A stretch of DNA of 64,000 bases, taken from assembly GCF_036014115.1 (NCBI RefSeq), contig NZ_CP107913.1, positions 2,359,001-2,423,000 of the forward strand, in the 5' to 3' direction. The notes under the pieces were generated by a model, which searched no databases, had not been told where the DNA came from, and saw nothing but the letters and a program-made list of their open reading frames with translations. How positions within the stretch are numbered: position 1 is the stretch's first letter; every line of letters starts with the position of its first letter. This DNA comes from Streptomyces sp. NBC_00448. Lineage in GTDB: Bacteria > Actinomycetota > Actinomycetes > Streptomycetales > Streptomycetaceae. Both the position numbers and the translations under genes were made by a program. This document shows, one piece after another, positions 8,330 to 16,232 of the stretch.

Positions 8330-9507
8330 CCGACCGCCGCCTCCAGTTCCGCGTCGATCTTCGCCATCAGCCGCTCCTCCAGGTCGGGCAGTCCGATCTG
8401 CTGGACCAGCTCGCCGAAGAACCCGCGCACCACCAGGCGGCGGGCGTCCTCGGTGCGGATACCGCGGCTCATCAGGTAGAAGAGCTGCTCGTCGTCGAAC
8501 CGGCCGGTCGCGGAGGCGTGTCCGGCGCCGACGATCTCGCCGGTCTCGATCTCCAGGTTCGGCACCGAGTCGACCCGGGCGCCGTCGGTGAGGACGAGGT
8601 TCCGGTTCAGCTCGTAGGTGTCGGTGCCCTCGGCCGCGGCCCGGATCAGCACGTCGCCGATCCACACCGCGTGCGCGTCCTGGCCCTGGAGCGCGCCCTT
8701 GTACGCCACGTTGGACCGGCAGTGCGGCGTGTCGTGGTCGATGAACAGGCGGTGCTCCTGGTGCTGGCCGCGGTCGGTGAAGTACAGCCCGAACAGGTCG
8801 GCCTCGCCGCCGGGGGCGCCGTAGACCACCCGGGGGTGCAGCCGGACCAGGTCGCCGCCGAAGGTGACGACGACGGACTTGAAGCTCGCGTCACGGCCGA
8901 TCAGCGCGGTGTGCTGGGCGGCGTGCACGGCGGTGTCGGCCCAGTCCTGCACGGACACCACGGTGAGCTTGGCGCCGTCGCCGATCAGGAACTCGACGTT
9001 GGCGCCGAGGGTGGTGTCACCGGTGTGGTCCAGCACCACCACGGCCTCGGCGAACGCGCCGACCTCCACGACCTGGTGGCCGTAGGCGACGCCGCCCTCG
9101 CCGTGCACGGAGATCCGGATCGGCTCGGTGAGCACGGTGTCCTTGGGGACGCTGACCACCGACGCCTTTTCGAAGGCGCTGAACGCCTGGGCGGCGACCC
9201 GGTCCACCGGCTTGCCGGCCTTGCCGACCCGCGGGTCGGTGCGGTCCACGGTCTGCACGACGACGCCGTCGGGCGCGGTCACCTCGACCCGCAGCGAGCC
9301 GGTCGCCTCCGCGGTGCCGTCATGCAGCCCGCGCAGCCGCGCCAGCGGCGTGAAGCGCCATTCCTCCTCGCGCCCGTTCGGCACGGGGAAGTCGGCCACG
9401 TCGTAGGACGGGGCGGCGCTGACCCGGGCGTCGGCGGGCTGCTCGGTCGGCTGCCCCACCGTGATGGCACCGTCCGTGGTGCTGCCCGCAGGGGTGTTCT
9501 CGGCCAT
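8326..9507 (-). CDS. sufD: SufD, scaffold subunit
   Basis: 393 aa. SufD pairs with SufB to form the beta-helix platform on which clusters are built, with SufC as ATPase. Seen: the N-terminal FPVPNGREEEWRFTPLARLRGL motif (SufBD N domain), the repetitive parallel beta-helix core, and the C-terminal [23 protein letters not shown] segment in which His and Asp/Glu residues face the cluster site. It is separated from sufB by 69 nt, the largest gap in the operon. Confidence 0.93.
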   Translation of the reverse strand: MAENTPAGSTTDGAITVGQPTEQPADARVSAAPSYDVADFPVPNGREEEWRFTPLARLRGLHDGTAEATGSLRVEVTAPDGVVVQTVDRTDPRVGKAGKPVDRVAAQAFSAFEKASVVSVPKDTVLTEPIRISVHGEGGVAYGHQVVEVGAFAEAVVVLDHTGDTTLGANVEFLIGDGAKLTVVSVQDWADTAVHAAQHTALIGRDASFKSVVVTFGGDLVRLHPRVVYGAPGGEADLFGLYFTDRGQHQEHRLFIDHDTPHCRSNVAYKGALQGQDAHAVWIGDVLIRAAAEGTDTYELNRNLVLTDGARVDSVPNLEIETGEIVGAGHASATGRFDDEQLFYLMSRGIRTEDARRLVVRGFFGELVQQIGLPDLEERLMAKIDAELEAAVG

Positions 9508-9576
9508 GGGTGTACTGCTGCTCCTCTTGGATTGCTTCGATCGGTGCGGGAAGGCGGGGCGCCGGGGTGAACCGGG

Positions 9577-10998
9577 TCAGCCGACCGCGCCTTCCATCTG
9601 CAGCTCGATCAGCCGGTTCAGTTCGAGGGCGTACTCCATCGGCAGCTCCTTGGCGATCGGCTCGACGAAACCGCGCACGATCATCGCCATGGCCTCGAAC
9701 TCGGTCATCCCGCGGCTCATCAGGTAGAAGAGCTGGTCGTCGGAGACCTTGGAGACGGTCGCCTCGTGGCCCATCGACACGTCGTCCTCGCGCACGTCCA
9801 CGTACGGGTACGTGTCGGAGCGGGAGATCGTGTCGACCAGCAGGGCGTCGCACAGCACGTTGGACTTCGCGCCGGAGGAGCCCTCGCCGATCTCGATCAG
9901 GCCGCGGTAGGAGGTCCGGCCGCCGCCGCGCGCCACCGACTTGGAGACGATGTTGGACGAGGTGTTCGGCGCCATGTGCACCATCTTGGCGCCCGCGTCC
10001 TGGTGCTGGCCCTCGCCGGCGAAGGCGATGGAGAGCGTCTCGCCCTTGGCGTGCTCGCCCATCAGGTAGACCGCCGGGTACTTCATGGTCACCTTGGAGC
10101 CGATGTTGCCGTCGACCCACTCCATGGTCGCGCCCTCGTAGGCGACGGCGCGCTTGGTGACCAGGTTGTAGACGTTGTTCGACCAGTTCTGGATGGTCGT
10201 GTAGCGGCAGCGGCCGCCCTTCTTCACGATGATCTCGACCACCGCGGAGTGCAGCGAGTCCGACTTGTAGATCGGCGCGGTGCAGCCCTCGACGTAGTGG
10301 ACGTACGCGTCCTCGTCGACGATGATCAGGGTCCGCTCGAACTGGCCCATGTTCTCGGTGTTGATCCGGAAGTACGCCTGCAGCGGGATCTCCACGTGCA
10401 CGCCCTTCGGCACGTAGATGAACGAGCCGCCGGACCACACCGCGGTGTTCAGCGAGGCGAACTTGTTGTCGCCGGCCGGGATGACGGTGCCGAAGTACTC
10501 CTGGAACAGCTCCGGGTGCTCGCGCAGCGCGGTGTCGGTGTCCTGGAAGATGACGCCCTGCTCCTCCAGGTCCTCGCGGATCTGGTGGTAGACGACCTCG
10601 GACTCGTACTGGGCGGCGACGCCGGCGACCAGGCGCTGCTTCTCCGCCTCCGGGATGCCGAGCTTGTCGTAGGTGTTCTTGATGTCCTCGGGCAGGTCCT
10701 CCCAGGACTCCGCCTGCTTCTCCGTGGACCGCACGAAGTACTTGATGTTGTCGAAGTCGATGCCGGTGAGGTCGGAGCCCCAGGTCGGCATCGGCTTCTT
10801 GCCGAACAGCCGCAGGCCCTTCAGCCGCATCTTCAGCATCCACTCCGGCTCGGACTTCTTGCCGGAGATGTCGCGGACGACCTCCTCCGACAGACCGCGC
10901 TTGGCGGCGGCGCCGGCGGTGTCGGAGTCGGCCCAGCCGTACTCGTAGGTGCCGATGCCTTCGAGCTCCGGGTGAGTGGTCTCCGTGGGAGCAGTCAT
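9577..10998 (-). CDS. sufB: SufB, scaffold subunit
   Basis: 473 aa, the usual SufB length. ATG at 10998 has GGAGGAA upstream and overlaps the sufR stop (ATGA), coupling it to the regulator. Seen: YEYGWADSD near the start, [23 protein letters not shown], the [24 protein letters not shown] core (containing the conserved Cys used during assembly), and C-terminal [22 protein letters not shown]. SufB receives sulfur and nucleates the cluster with SufC and SufD. Confidence 0.96.
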   Translation of the reverse strand: MTAPTETTHPELEGIGTYEYGWADSDTAGAAAKRGLSEEVVRDISGKKSEPEWMLKMRLKGLRLFGKKPMPTWGSDLTGIDFDNIKYFVRSTEKQAESWEDLPEDIKNTYDKLGIPEAEKQRLVAGVAAQYESEVVYHQIREDLEEQGVIFQDTDTALREHPELFQEYFGTVIPAGDNKFASLNTAVWSGGSFIYVPKGVHVEIPLQAYFRINTENMGQFERTLIIVDEDAYVHYVEGCTAPIYKSDSLHSAVVEIIVKKGGRCRYTTIQNWSNNVYNLVTKRAVAYEGATMEWVDGNIGSKVTMKYPAVYLMGEHAKGETLSIAFAGEGQHQDAGAKMVHMAPNTSSNIVSKSVARGGGRTSYRGLIEIGEGSSGAKSNVLCDALLVDTISRSDTYPYVDVREDDVSMGHEATVSKVSDDQLFYLMSRGMTEFEAMAMIVRGFVEPIAKELPMEYALELNRLIELQMEGAVG

Positions 10999-11900
10999 GC
11001 GGGGTTCCTCCCGGACGTGCTGACTGGTGCGTGGTCTGTGCGTGTGGTTACTGCGGGTTCTGCGGGTCCTGCTGCCGATACCGGGGCCGCGGGTCCTGCG
11101 GGGGACGCGGACTTCGCGGCCGGATCGGGTGGTGCTGCGGGTGGTCGTACGGGTGGTGCGGGTGCTGCCGGTTCCTCGGGTGCCGCGGCGGGCCGGCCCT
11201 GGTGGGCCTGCGGGATGAACGTGGTGCACACCCCGTCGCCGTGCGCGATGGTGGCAAGCCGCTGGACGTGGGTCCCGAGCAGGCGGGAGAAGACCTCGGC
11301 CTCCGCCTCGCAGAGCTGCGGGTACTGCTCGGCGGCGTGAGCCACCGGGCAGTGGTGTTGGCACAGCTGCTCCCCGGCCGGGCCGGGGGCGCTCCGCGCT
11401 GTTGCAGCGTACCCGTCCGCGGTCAGGGCGCGGGCCAGCGCCTGGGCCCGCTCGTCGGGCGCGGCGGCGTCGATCAGCTCGCGGTACCGCTCGGCCTGGG
11501 CGGCGACCCGGGCCCGCGCGAACGCGGTGACCGCGGCCTCGCCCTGCTCTCCGCCGCCGGCGGACTGGGCGATCCAGCCCAGCGCGTCCGCGGCGAGCTG
11601 GTCGTATGCCTGGTCGAAGGCGTCCCGGCCGCAGTCGGTGAGCGCGAAGACCTTCGCGGGGCGGCCGCGGCCGCGGCTGCCGTAGACCCGCTGCTCGCGG
11701 GCTTCCACGATGTTCTCCGCGACGAGGGCGTCCAGGTGGCGGCGCACCGCCGCCTGGGTGAGGCCCAGCCGCTCGGCGAGGTCCGCGGCGGTGGAGGGCC
11801 CGTGGCCCAGGATGGAGCTGGCGACGCGGTTGCGGGTACGCCGCTCACCGGTCGTCTGCTCCTCCGCCGCCGCGCGGGCAGCACCGCCTACGTATTTCAC
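10995..11900 (-). CDS. sufR: SufR, iron-sulfur-dependent repressor of the suf operon, with a long Pro/Ala tail
   Basis: 301 aa from the GTG at 11900. A DeoR/ArsR-like winged helix ([32 protein letters not shown], residues ~25-57) is followed by a helical effector part carrying cysteines in CQHHCPVA...QLCEAE and GVCTTF, the expected [4Fe-4S] ligands. When the cluster is present the protein represses suf; loss of cluster derepresses it. The last ~65 residues are a Pro/Ala-rich tail ([15 protein letters not shown]) that lengthens the usual 230-250 aa family form. No Shine-Dalgarno is visible before the GTG, and the operator at 11900-11913 touches it, so a leaderless mRNA is likely. Confidence 0.9.
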   Translation of the reverse strand: MKYVGGAARAAAEEQTTGERRTRNRVASSILGHGPSTAADLAERLGLTQAAVRRHLDALVAENIVEAREQRVYGSRGRGRPAKVFALTDCGRDAFDQAYDQLAADALGWIAQSAGGGEQGEAAVTAFARARVAAQAERYRELIDAAAPDERAQALARALTADGYAATARSAPGPAGEQLCQHHCPVAHAAEQYPQLCEAEAEVFSRLLGTHVQRLATIAHGDGVCTTFIPQAHQGRPAAAPEEPAAPAPPVRPPAAPPDPAAKSASPAGPAAPVSAAGPAEPAVTTRTDHAPVSTSGRNPA

Positions 11901-11913
11901 AACGCCATTGTTG
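11900..11913. promoter_or_regulatory. SufR operator palindrome CAAC-N6-GTTG
   Basis: CAACGCCATTGTTG, a 4-6-4 palindrome. To my knowledge this is the form of motif reported for SufR of Streptomyces avermitilis. It shares one base with the sufR GTG start codon, so a bound repressor would block both promoter clearance and the start region. Confidence 0.75.
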
Positions 11914-12055
11914 CTTAATTCGGCGGGCAGGGGCAAGCTCGGCCCTTCACCTGCGCGGTGGGCTACATCACTTAGGGTCACCTCACTTCCGGGCCCGGCA
12001 CGGCCCCGGACCGTCCGGGTTCCGCCCTGCCGCCGTGGAGTCCCTCCGCGCTCCC

Positions 12056-12061
12056 TAGACT
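12056..12061 (+). promoter_or_regulatory. -10 hexamer TAGACT for a leaderless mRNA
   Basis: TAGACT lies exactly 7 nt before the ATG at 12069, so transcription is expected to begin at or near the start codon. No Shine-Dalgarno is present. Confidence 0.5.
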
Positions 12062-12068
12062 CGTCGCC

Positions 12069-12995
12069 ATGCGAAACGAGTCCGCGGTCGAGGTGACCGG
12101 TCTGGTCAAGCGGTACGGCACCAGGACCGCGGTCGACGGCCTCGACCTGACCGTGCCGCGCGGCTCCGTCACCGCCGTGCTCGGCCCCAACGGCGCGGGC
12201 AAGACCACCACCGTCGAGGTCTGCGAGGGCTACCGGCGGCCCGACGGCGGCACCGCCCGCGTCCTCGGCCTCGACCCGGTCACCCAGGGTGGCGAACTGC
12301 GGCCGCGGATCGGCGTGATGCTCCAGTCCGGCGGCGTCTACCCGGGCGCCCACGCCGAGGAGATGCTGCGGCACGCGGCGACCCTCCACGCCCACCCCGT
12401 CGACCCGGCGCTGCTCATCGAGCGACTCGGCCTGGACGGCTGCGGCCGCACCACCTACCGGCGGCTGTCCGGCGGCCAGCAGCAGCGCCTGGCGCTGGCC
12501 ATGGCCGTGGTCGGCCGCCCCGAACTGGTCTTCCTCGACGAGCCCACCGCCGGCCTGGACCCGCAGGCCCGGCACGCCACCTGGGACCTGGTCCGCGAGC
12601 TGCGCGCCGACGGCGTCACCGTGGTGCTCACCACCCACTTCATGGACGAGGCCGAGCAACTCGCCGACCAGGTGGTGATCATCGACGCCGGCCGCTCGAT
12701 CGCCGCCGGCAGCCCCGAGGAGCTGTGCCGCGGCGGCGCCGAGAACACCCTGCGCTTCACCGGCCGCCCCGCCCTGGACCTCGCCTCACTGCTCAACGCC
12801 CTGCCCCCCGACACCCGTGCCGGCGAGCTCTCCCCCGGCTCGTACCGCATCGAGGGCACGGTGGACCCGCAACTGCTGGCCACCGTCGCCTCCTGGTGCG
12901 CCCAGCACGGCGTCATGCCCGACCACCTCGCGGTGGAGCGGCGCACCCTGGAGGACGTCTTCTTGGAACTGACCGGCAGGGAGCTGCGGGTATGA
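12069..12995 (+). CDS. ABC exporter ATP-binding protein (drug/lipid type)
   Basis: 308 aa. Walker A GPNGAGKTTTVE, Q-loop in GVMLQSGG, signature RLSGGQQQRLALAMA, Walker B LVFLDEPTAGLD and H-loop TTHFMDEAEQLAD are all intact. The C-terminal ~90 residues are the extension seen in DrrA/CcmA-like export ATPases. ATGA overlap with the next gene makes a two-gene exporter with its own ABC-2 permease. The substrate is unknown. The pair starts back-to-back with sufR over a 168-bp shared promoter region. It should not be confused with the unrelated SufC ATPase. Confidence 0.88.
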   Translation: MRNESAVEVTGLVKRYGTRTAVDGLDLTVPRGSVTAVLGPNGAGKTTTVEVCEGYRRPDGGTARVLGLDPVTQGGELRPRIGVMLQSGGVYPGAHAEEMLRHAATLHAHPVDPALLIERLGLDGCGRTTYRRLSGGQQQRLALAMAVVGRPELVFLDEPTAGLDPQARHATWDLVRELRADGVTVVLTTHFMDEAEQLADQVVIIDAGRSIAAGSPEELCRGGAENTLRFTGRPALDLASLLNALPPDTRAGELSPGSYRIEGTVDPQLLATVASWCAQHGVMPDHLAVERRTLEDVFLELTGRELRV

Positions 12996-13801
12996 GCGTC
13001 ACCACCGACACCGCGCACGTCACCGGCGAGGGCGAAGGCGCCGGCGTCTTCGCCCCCGCGCCCGGCGCGGCACCGCTGCCCCGGATGATCCGGGCGCAGG
13101 CGCTGCTGGAGACGAAGATTCTGCTGCGCAACGGCGAGCAGCTCCTGCTCACCGTGGTGATCCCGGCCCTGCTGCTGGTGCTCTTCAGCGCGGTGGACAT
13201 CGTGGACACCGGCCCCGGCAAGTCCGTGGACTTCCTCGCCCCCGGCATCCTCGCGCTCGCCGTGCTGTCCACGGCGTTCACCGGCCAGGCGATCGCGACG
13301 GGCTTCGAGCGCCGCTACGGCGTGCTCAAGCGCCTCGGCGCCTCGCCGCTGCCGCGCTGGGCGCTGATGACGGCGAAGACCTGCTCGGTGCTGGTCACCG
13401 AAGCGCTCCAGGTCGCCCTGCTGGTGGTGATCGCCTTCGCCCTCGGCTGGTCGCCGCACGGCGACCCCGCCGCCGTCCTGCTCCTCCTCCTGCTCGGCAC
13501 CGCCGCGTTCTCCGGGCTCGGCCTGCTCATGGCCGGCACCCTCAAGGCCGAGGCCACCCTCGCCGCCGCGAACCTCGTCTTCCTCCTCCTGCTGGTCGGC
13601 GGCGGCGTGATCGTCCCGATGTCCAAGTTCTCCGGCGGCGTCCAGGACGTCCTCAAGCTCCTGCCGATCTCGGCACTCTCCGACGGCCTGCGCGACGTCC
13701 TCCAGAACGGCGCCGGCATCCCCTGGTCCGACCTCGGCATCCTCGCGGTGTGGTCCGTCGTCGGCCTCGCGGCGGCGGGCCGCTTCTTCCGCTGGGAGTA
13801 G
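12992..13801 (+). CDS. ABC-2 type transporter permease
   Basis: 269 aa, ATG overlapping the upstream ATPase stop. About six hydrophobic helices can be seen, beginning with QLLLTVVIPALLLVLFSAV (residues ~45-65), then FLAPGILALAVLSTAFTGQAIATGFE, ALQVALLVVIAFALG, AAVLLLLLLGTAAFSGLGLL, NLVFLLLLVGGGVIVP and LGILAVWSVVGLAAAG. The FERRYGVLKRLGASPLPR stretch between helices 2 and 3 is the ABC-2 coupling-helix region. The first ~30 residues are a polar cytosolic leader. Probably an exporter of a hydrophobic compound with the preceding ATPase. Confidence 0.87.
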   Translation: MSVTTDTAHVTGEGEGAGVFAPAPGAAPLPRMIRAQALLETKILLRNGEQLLLTVVIPALLLVLFSAVDIVDTGPGKSVDFLAPGILALAVLSTAFTGQAIATGFERRYGVLKRLGASPLPRWALMTAKTCSVLVTEALQVALLVVIAFALGWSPHGDPAAVLLLLLLGTAAFSGLGLLMAGTLKAEATLAAANLVFLLLLVGGGVIVPMSKFSGGVQDVLKLLPISALSDGLRDVLQNGAGIPWSDLGILAVWSVVGLAAAGRFFRWE

Positions 13802-13895
13802 GGCGCCACCTCCCGATCGACGCGACGGAGCCCCTTCGCCCAGGCGCGCCCGCATCCGGCCCCTACGCTGTCCGCAGCGGAGAGGACCGAGACGT

Positions 13896-14444
13896 ATGGG
13901 CAAAGAGAGCGGACATCGGCCGCTGCGGCGGCGTGGGATTCAGCGGGTGGCCGGCAGCCGGTGGGGCAACGGACAGTCGATCTGGGCGGCTGAGGCCGAG
14001 GGGCGGGAACTCGTCGTCGACCAGGTCGAGGTCACCGAGGAGAAGGCTCGCGAGGACATCGCAGCCGTCCTGGGGCTCAAGGTCGGCGACGCGGTCTGCG
14101 TGCGCAACCGCCGCTTCGTACTCGACGGCAAGCCGGTGCTGCTGGCGACGTCGTATCTGGCCGCGTCCCTCGTGGCGGGGTCGGCCGTCACGCGGACCGA
14201 CACCGGGCCCGGCGGGATCTACGCACGGCTCGCCGAACTCGGCCACAAGCCGGTGCACTTCCGCGAGGAGGTCCGCTCGCGCATGCCCTCCGCCGAGGAG
14301 TCCGAGCGGCTGGAGCTCGCCGCGGGGACGCCGGTGGTCCTGGTCTGCCGAACGGCTTTCACGGATGACGGGCAGGCCGTCGAGGTCAACGAGATGGCGC
14401 TGGACGCGGCGTCCTACGTGCTGGAGTACGACTTCGACGCCTAG
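13896..14444 (+). CDS. stand-alone UTRA (GntR/HutC effector) domain protein lacking the DNA-binding domain
   Basis: 182 aa from the ATG at 13896 with GGAGAGG ~10 nt upstream and TACGCT (13863-13868) as a possible -10. The sequence matches the ligand-binding UTRA half of GntR/HutC regulators: ELVVDQVEVTEEKAREDIAAVLGL, VCVRNRRFVLDGKPVLLATSYL, GGIYARLAELGHKPVHFREEVRSRMPS and the C-terminal AFTDDGQAVEVNEMALDA. There is no winged helix in front; upstream DNA in this frame carries no homologous segment. It may be a truncated regulator or a ligand-binding partner of another GntR protein. Its stop overlaps the convergent AraC stop as CTAG. Confidence 0.75.
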   Translation: MGKESGHRPLRRRGIQRVAGSRWGNGQSIWAAEAEGRELVVDQVEVTEEKAREDIAAVLGLKVGDAVCVRNRRFVLDGKPVLLATSYLAASLVAGSAVTRTDTGPGGIYARLAELGHKPVHFREEVRSRMPSAEESERLELAAGTPVVLVCRTAFTDDGQAVEVNEMALDAASYVLEYDFDA

Positions 14445-15280
14445 CCGGCTGCTCCCCTGCCGCGCTCGCGGGTGCGGAAGGCGGTGGGTGAGAGGGAGGT
14501 GGCCGCGCGGAAGCGGCGGGAGAAGTAGAGGGGGTCGGTGAACCCGGTGCGGGCGGCGATCGTGGCCACGGGCAGATCGGTGACCGTGAGGAGTTGGCGG
14601 GCCAGGTCCATCCGCTGGCGGTCCACGTGGGACATGAGGCTGGTGCCGAGCTGCGCGGAGGCGAGGTGGGCCAGGCGGGAGGGGGACAGCCCGCCGATCC
14701 GGGCCAGCGAGGCGACGGTGTGCGGCTGCTCGACGGTCTCGCCGACGTGCTCCAGGACCGCGAGGAGCCGGGGATCGAGCACGGTCTCGCGCGGGTTGCG
14801 GGTGTCGCACCACAGCAGCGCCTCCTCGACGGCGTTCATCGCGAAGAGGGTGTTGCGGCGCAGGCCGGCCCGCCGGGCGGAGACCGCGCGGTCGAGCGCC
14901 TGGACGACGCGGGCGCGGACCGTCGCGTCGACGTCGACCTGGCCGATGCCGGGCGCCGCCACGGGCCAGTCGAGCAGCGGGAGCCAGCCGGCCGGCGGGT
15001 CCAGGTGCGCCCATCGCAGGGACCAGGTGCCCGCTTCGCGGTCGGTGCCGTAGTCGTGCGCGGTGCCGGGCTCGACGAGCGTGATCCGGTCCGGTCCGGC
15101 GAGCAGGTCGGGGTGCCCGGGAGACCGGAACCGCCCCCGTCCGGCCACCGTGACGAACATGACCCAGTCCGTCGTGCCCCCGCTCCGGACCGTGCGGTAC
15201 CTGCTGTCCTCGTCGAGCCGTCCGCACAGCACGCGGTGGTGCGGCGACGCGATGGTCACGGAGGTCCGGCGTACGCTCAT
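14441..15280 (-). CDS. AraC-family transcriptional regulator
   Basis: 279 aa from the ATG at 15280; in-frame ATGs at 15295 and 15316 are alternatives because no start has a strong ribosome site. N-terminal AraC-type cupin (WVMFVTVAGRGRF...PDRITLVEPGTAHDYG) for ligand binding, C-terminal double helix-turn-helix: HTVASLARIGGLSPSRLAHLASAQLG and LPVATIAARTGFTDPLYFSRRFRAATSLSPTAFR. The spacing matches sugar-responsive AraC regulators. It is divergent from the PhyH oxygenase gene over ~70 bp, which suggests that it controls that gene and itself. Confidence 0.88.
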   Translation of the reverse strand: MSVRRTSVTIASPHHRVLCGRLDEDSRYRTVRSGGTTDWVMFVTVAGRGRFRSPGHPDLLAGPDRITLVEPGTAHDYGTDREAGTWSLRWAHLDPPAGWLPLLDWPVAAPGIGQVDVDATVRARVVQALDRAVSARRAGLRRNTLFAMNAVEEALLWCDTRNPRETVLDPRLLAVLEHVGETVEQPHTVASLARIGGLSPSRLAHLASAQLGTSLMSHVDRQRMDLARQLLTVTDLPVATIAARTGFTDPLYFSRRFRAATSLSPTAFRTRERGRGAAG

Positions 15281-15350
15281 GACAGGATCATCCATGGCCG
15301 CGACCGGTTCCGCCATGCCCTTCCCGCCGCGCGGGTCCGACGATGAGTCC

Positions 15351-16178
15351 ATGACGACCAGCACACTCTCCCTCGCCCCCGGCGACGACGCCGCGGTGCG
15401 CGACCGGTACGCACGTGACGGCGTGATCCAGGTCGACGGCCTGCTCGGCGCCGACGAGATCGACGCGGTCAGGGCCGCGTTCATGACCCAGGTCGAGACC
15501 GACCGCGGCGCGGTGGGCGCCGTGGACGAGGTACCGGCCGACGACATCCTCGCCCGCTACCCCCGCTTCATGAACCCGCACCGCAGGACGGACCTGGAGG
15601 TCGGCCGCATCGCGCGCAGGCTGATGACCGACGCCCGCATCCTCGACGTGGTCACGGCGGCGGTCGGCCCGGTGTACGGCGCGCAGTCGATGTTCTACTT
15701 CAAGCCCCCGGGCGCGCGCGGCCAGGCGATGCACCAGGACAACTACTTCCTTCGCGCGCATCCCGAGACCTGCATCGCCGCGTGGATCGCGGTCGACCGC
15801 TGCGACGCGGCGAACGGCGCGCTCGGCGTCGTTCCCGGCAGCCACACCATGGACGTGCTCTGCCCCGAGGAGGCGGACCCGGCGCAGTCCTTCACCACCG
15901 GACTCGTCCGGCCGCGCGAGGGCCTGTCCACCGTCCGGACCGACATGCGGCCGGGCGACGTCCTGTTCTTCCACGGCAGTGCCGTGCACGGTTCGGCGCC
16001 CAACTCCACCGCGGACCGCTTCCGCCGCTCGCTCATCTTCCACTACGTCCCCCGGTCGAGCGTCGAGATCGCCCGCCCCTACCTGCCGCTGATCGGCGCG
16101 GACGGCGCCGAGGTCACCATCGGCGAGGCAGTGGGGGGCGGCCCGTGCGGAGACGGGTGGGAGGGAGCCTCGCACTGA
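15351..16178 (+). CDS. phytanoyl-CoA dioxygenase (PhyH)-family Fe(II)/2-oxoglutarate oxygenase
   Basis: 275 aa. A double-stranded beta-helix oxygenase: FYFKPPGARGQAMHQDNYFLR gives the H-x-D iron pair (His-Gln-Asp), the distal His lies in HGSAVHGSAPN, and a following Arg (RFRRSLIFHYVP) is placed to bind 2-oxoglutarate. CIAAWIAVDRCDAANGALGVVPGSH is the PhyH core. Family members hydroxylate lipids, amino acids or natural products; the substrate cannot be told here. Divergent from an AraC regulator and convergent with the pectate-lyase-fold gene. It is encoded in an accessory block between the ABC exporter and ctaA. Confidence 0.85.
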   Translation: MTTSTLSLAPGDDAAVRDRYARDGVIQVDGLLGADEIDAVRAAFMTQVETDRGAVGAVDEVPADDILARYPRFMNPHRRTDLEVGRIARRLMTDARILDVVTAAVGPVYGAQSMFYFKPPGARGQAMHQDNYFLRAHPETCIAAWIAVDRCDAANGALGVVPGSHTMDVLCPEEADPAQSFTTGLVRPREGLSTVRTDMRPGDVLFFHGSAVHGSAPNSTADRFRRSLIFHYVPRSSVEIARPYLPLIGADGAEVTIGEAVGGGPCGDGWEGASH

Positions 16179-16179
16179 T

Positions 16180-16220
16180 CCGCCCGGGCACGGGCGGGCG
16201 CACCCGGGTACGCCCGGGGC
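16180..16220. terminator. GC-rich inverted repeats between convergent genes
   Basis: CGCCCG (16181-16186) and CGGGCG (16191-16196) form a tight stem with a 4-nt loop; CCCGGG motifs just after form another. They fill the space between the PhyH stop and the stop of the leftward neighbour. Without a U tract this is only a plausible terminator. Confidence 0.35.
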
Positions 16221-16232
16221 GCCCCGCCGCGC

